Shown here piece by piece: positions 63,672 through 64,000 of a stretch of DNA of 64,000 nt. Position 1 is the first letter of the stretch. Every line of letters starts with the position of its first letter. This stretch comes from Methylovulum sp. GTDB lineage: Bacteria; Pseudomonadota; Gammaproteobacteria; Methylococcales; Methylomonadaceae. Location: positions 29,207 through 93,206 of the forward strand of contig JAQTQZ010000015.1 in assembly GCA_028712695.1 (NCBI GenBank). The letters run 5' to 3'. The notes under the pieces were generated by a model, which searched no databases, was not told the DNA's origin, and saw only the letters and a program-made list of their open reading frames with translations. The position numbers were made by a program, and so were the translations under genes.

Positions 63672-64000
63672 CCCTTTTCAACGACTAAGCCGTTGCTTGG
63701 CGCGGCAGTGCGGCAGGCAGGCGATAGCCGTCGGCATTGCCCTGCTGTGTATTCCGCTGGCACCGGCCAGCACGACCGAAACGGTCTTTTTCTACAATCC
63801 CGAAAGCAGCGTCGATAATTTTGCCGCCTTAAAAGCCGAATTCGACGACTATTTGTCGGGGAAAGGCGGCTACAGCTTCCAGCCATTCAGCGAACGCAGC
63901 ACCTTTGAAAGCACCTTGGCCGGCAAGCCCGACGGGGTCTACCTGCTTTCCAGCTGGCATTACGCACAGCTGAACAGCAAAATACCGTTACAAGCGAGAC
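63658..64000 (+). CDS. Periplasmic solute-binding-like protein (5-prime part)
   Basis: The frame starts at an ATG overlapping the receptor gene by 14 bases and runs off the window (114 codons seen). It has a signal peptide (VGIALLCIPLAPAS) and then FFYNPESSVDNFAALKAEF and a LAGKPDGVYLLSSW block, which resemble a PhnD-like phosphate/phosphonate-type binding protein. It may deliver the receptor's ligand or act in sensing. Confidence 0.7.
   Translation, partial: MCVINPFQRLSRCLARQCGRQAIAVGIALLCIPLAPASTTETVFFYNPESSVDNFAALKAEFDDYLSGKGGYSFQPFSERSTFESTLAGKPDGVYLLSSWHYAQLNSKIPLQAR

Overview
The window looks like chromosomal DNA from a nitrogen-fixing gammaproteobacterium. The best guess is a methanotroph of the Methylococcales. 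This rests on gene content and order (a nifV-cysE-nifW-nifZ-nifM-clpX run as in Azotobacter-type clusters, FabI, PolA, RlmG, EfpL and a metG-rnfB pair) and on dispersed GTAGGTTGGGGT hairpins. No methane oxidation gene is present, so the lineage is an inference.

Layout. (1) 1-3.85 kb: AT-rich accessory DNA against a tRNA-Thr(TGT). It holds a 720-aa fusion of an XRE helix-turn-helix to a P-loop GTPase-like protein, with a probable self-operator over its promoter, and two unknown genes. A 21-bp repeat flanks it. (2) 4-14.4 kb: core genes: fabI, a family 5 solute-binding lipoprotein, a GDT1-type cation exchanger, a four-gene MCE lipid-transport operon and polA. (3) 14.6-27.8 kb: two divergent gene sets around a 1.35-kb intergenic region. 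They encode alpha-E proteins, circularly permuted ATP-grasp enzymes, three transglutaminases, a ParA-like ATPase and the proteasome-like peptidase Anbu, a probable peptide ligation and proteolysis system. (4) 28-35 kb: housekeeping genes (esterase, N-carbamoylputrescine amidase, ASCH protein, cold-shock protein, rlmG, efpL, rnfB-like gene, metG). (5) 35-40 kb: accessory patch with a VIT1-type transporter between two 65-bp repeats, a decayed RAYT-like transposase, a coupled ABC-type ATPase and PIN-nuclease pair (candidate defence or toxin system), a broken VapBC-type pair, palindromic repeats and an acyltransferase. (6) 40.3-49 kb: nif accessory operon with a NifA site and sigma-54 promoter before nifV, then cysE, a repeat-type helical protein, nifW, nifZ, nifM, clpX, a Grx4-BolA fusion, a nifF-like flavodoxin, a Rieske protein, an RseC-type protein and small unknown proteins, two of them under 60 aa. 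(7) 49-57.7 kb, minus strand: sulfotransferase and MpaB-like oxygenase, a lone receiver protein, and an ABC importer whose binding protein carries three tandem TrpX-type domains and which is linked to a STAS-domain protein. (8) 58-64 kb: beta-carbonic anhydrase, an NCS2 permease with a kinase-like tail, a STAS protein, a cyclodipeptide synthase, a TonB-dependent receptor and the start of a periplasmic binding protein.

The most promising candidates for undescribed biology are the ATPase/PIN pair, the HTH-GTPase with its operator, the cyclodipeptide synthase neighbourhood, the ParA-containing Anbu cluster and the triplicated binding protein. All assignments come from reading motifs and context; no database search was run.
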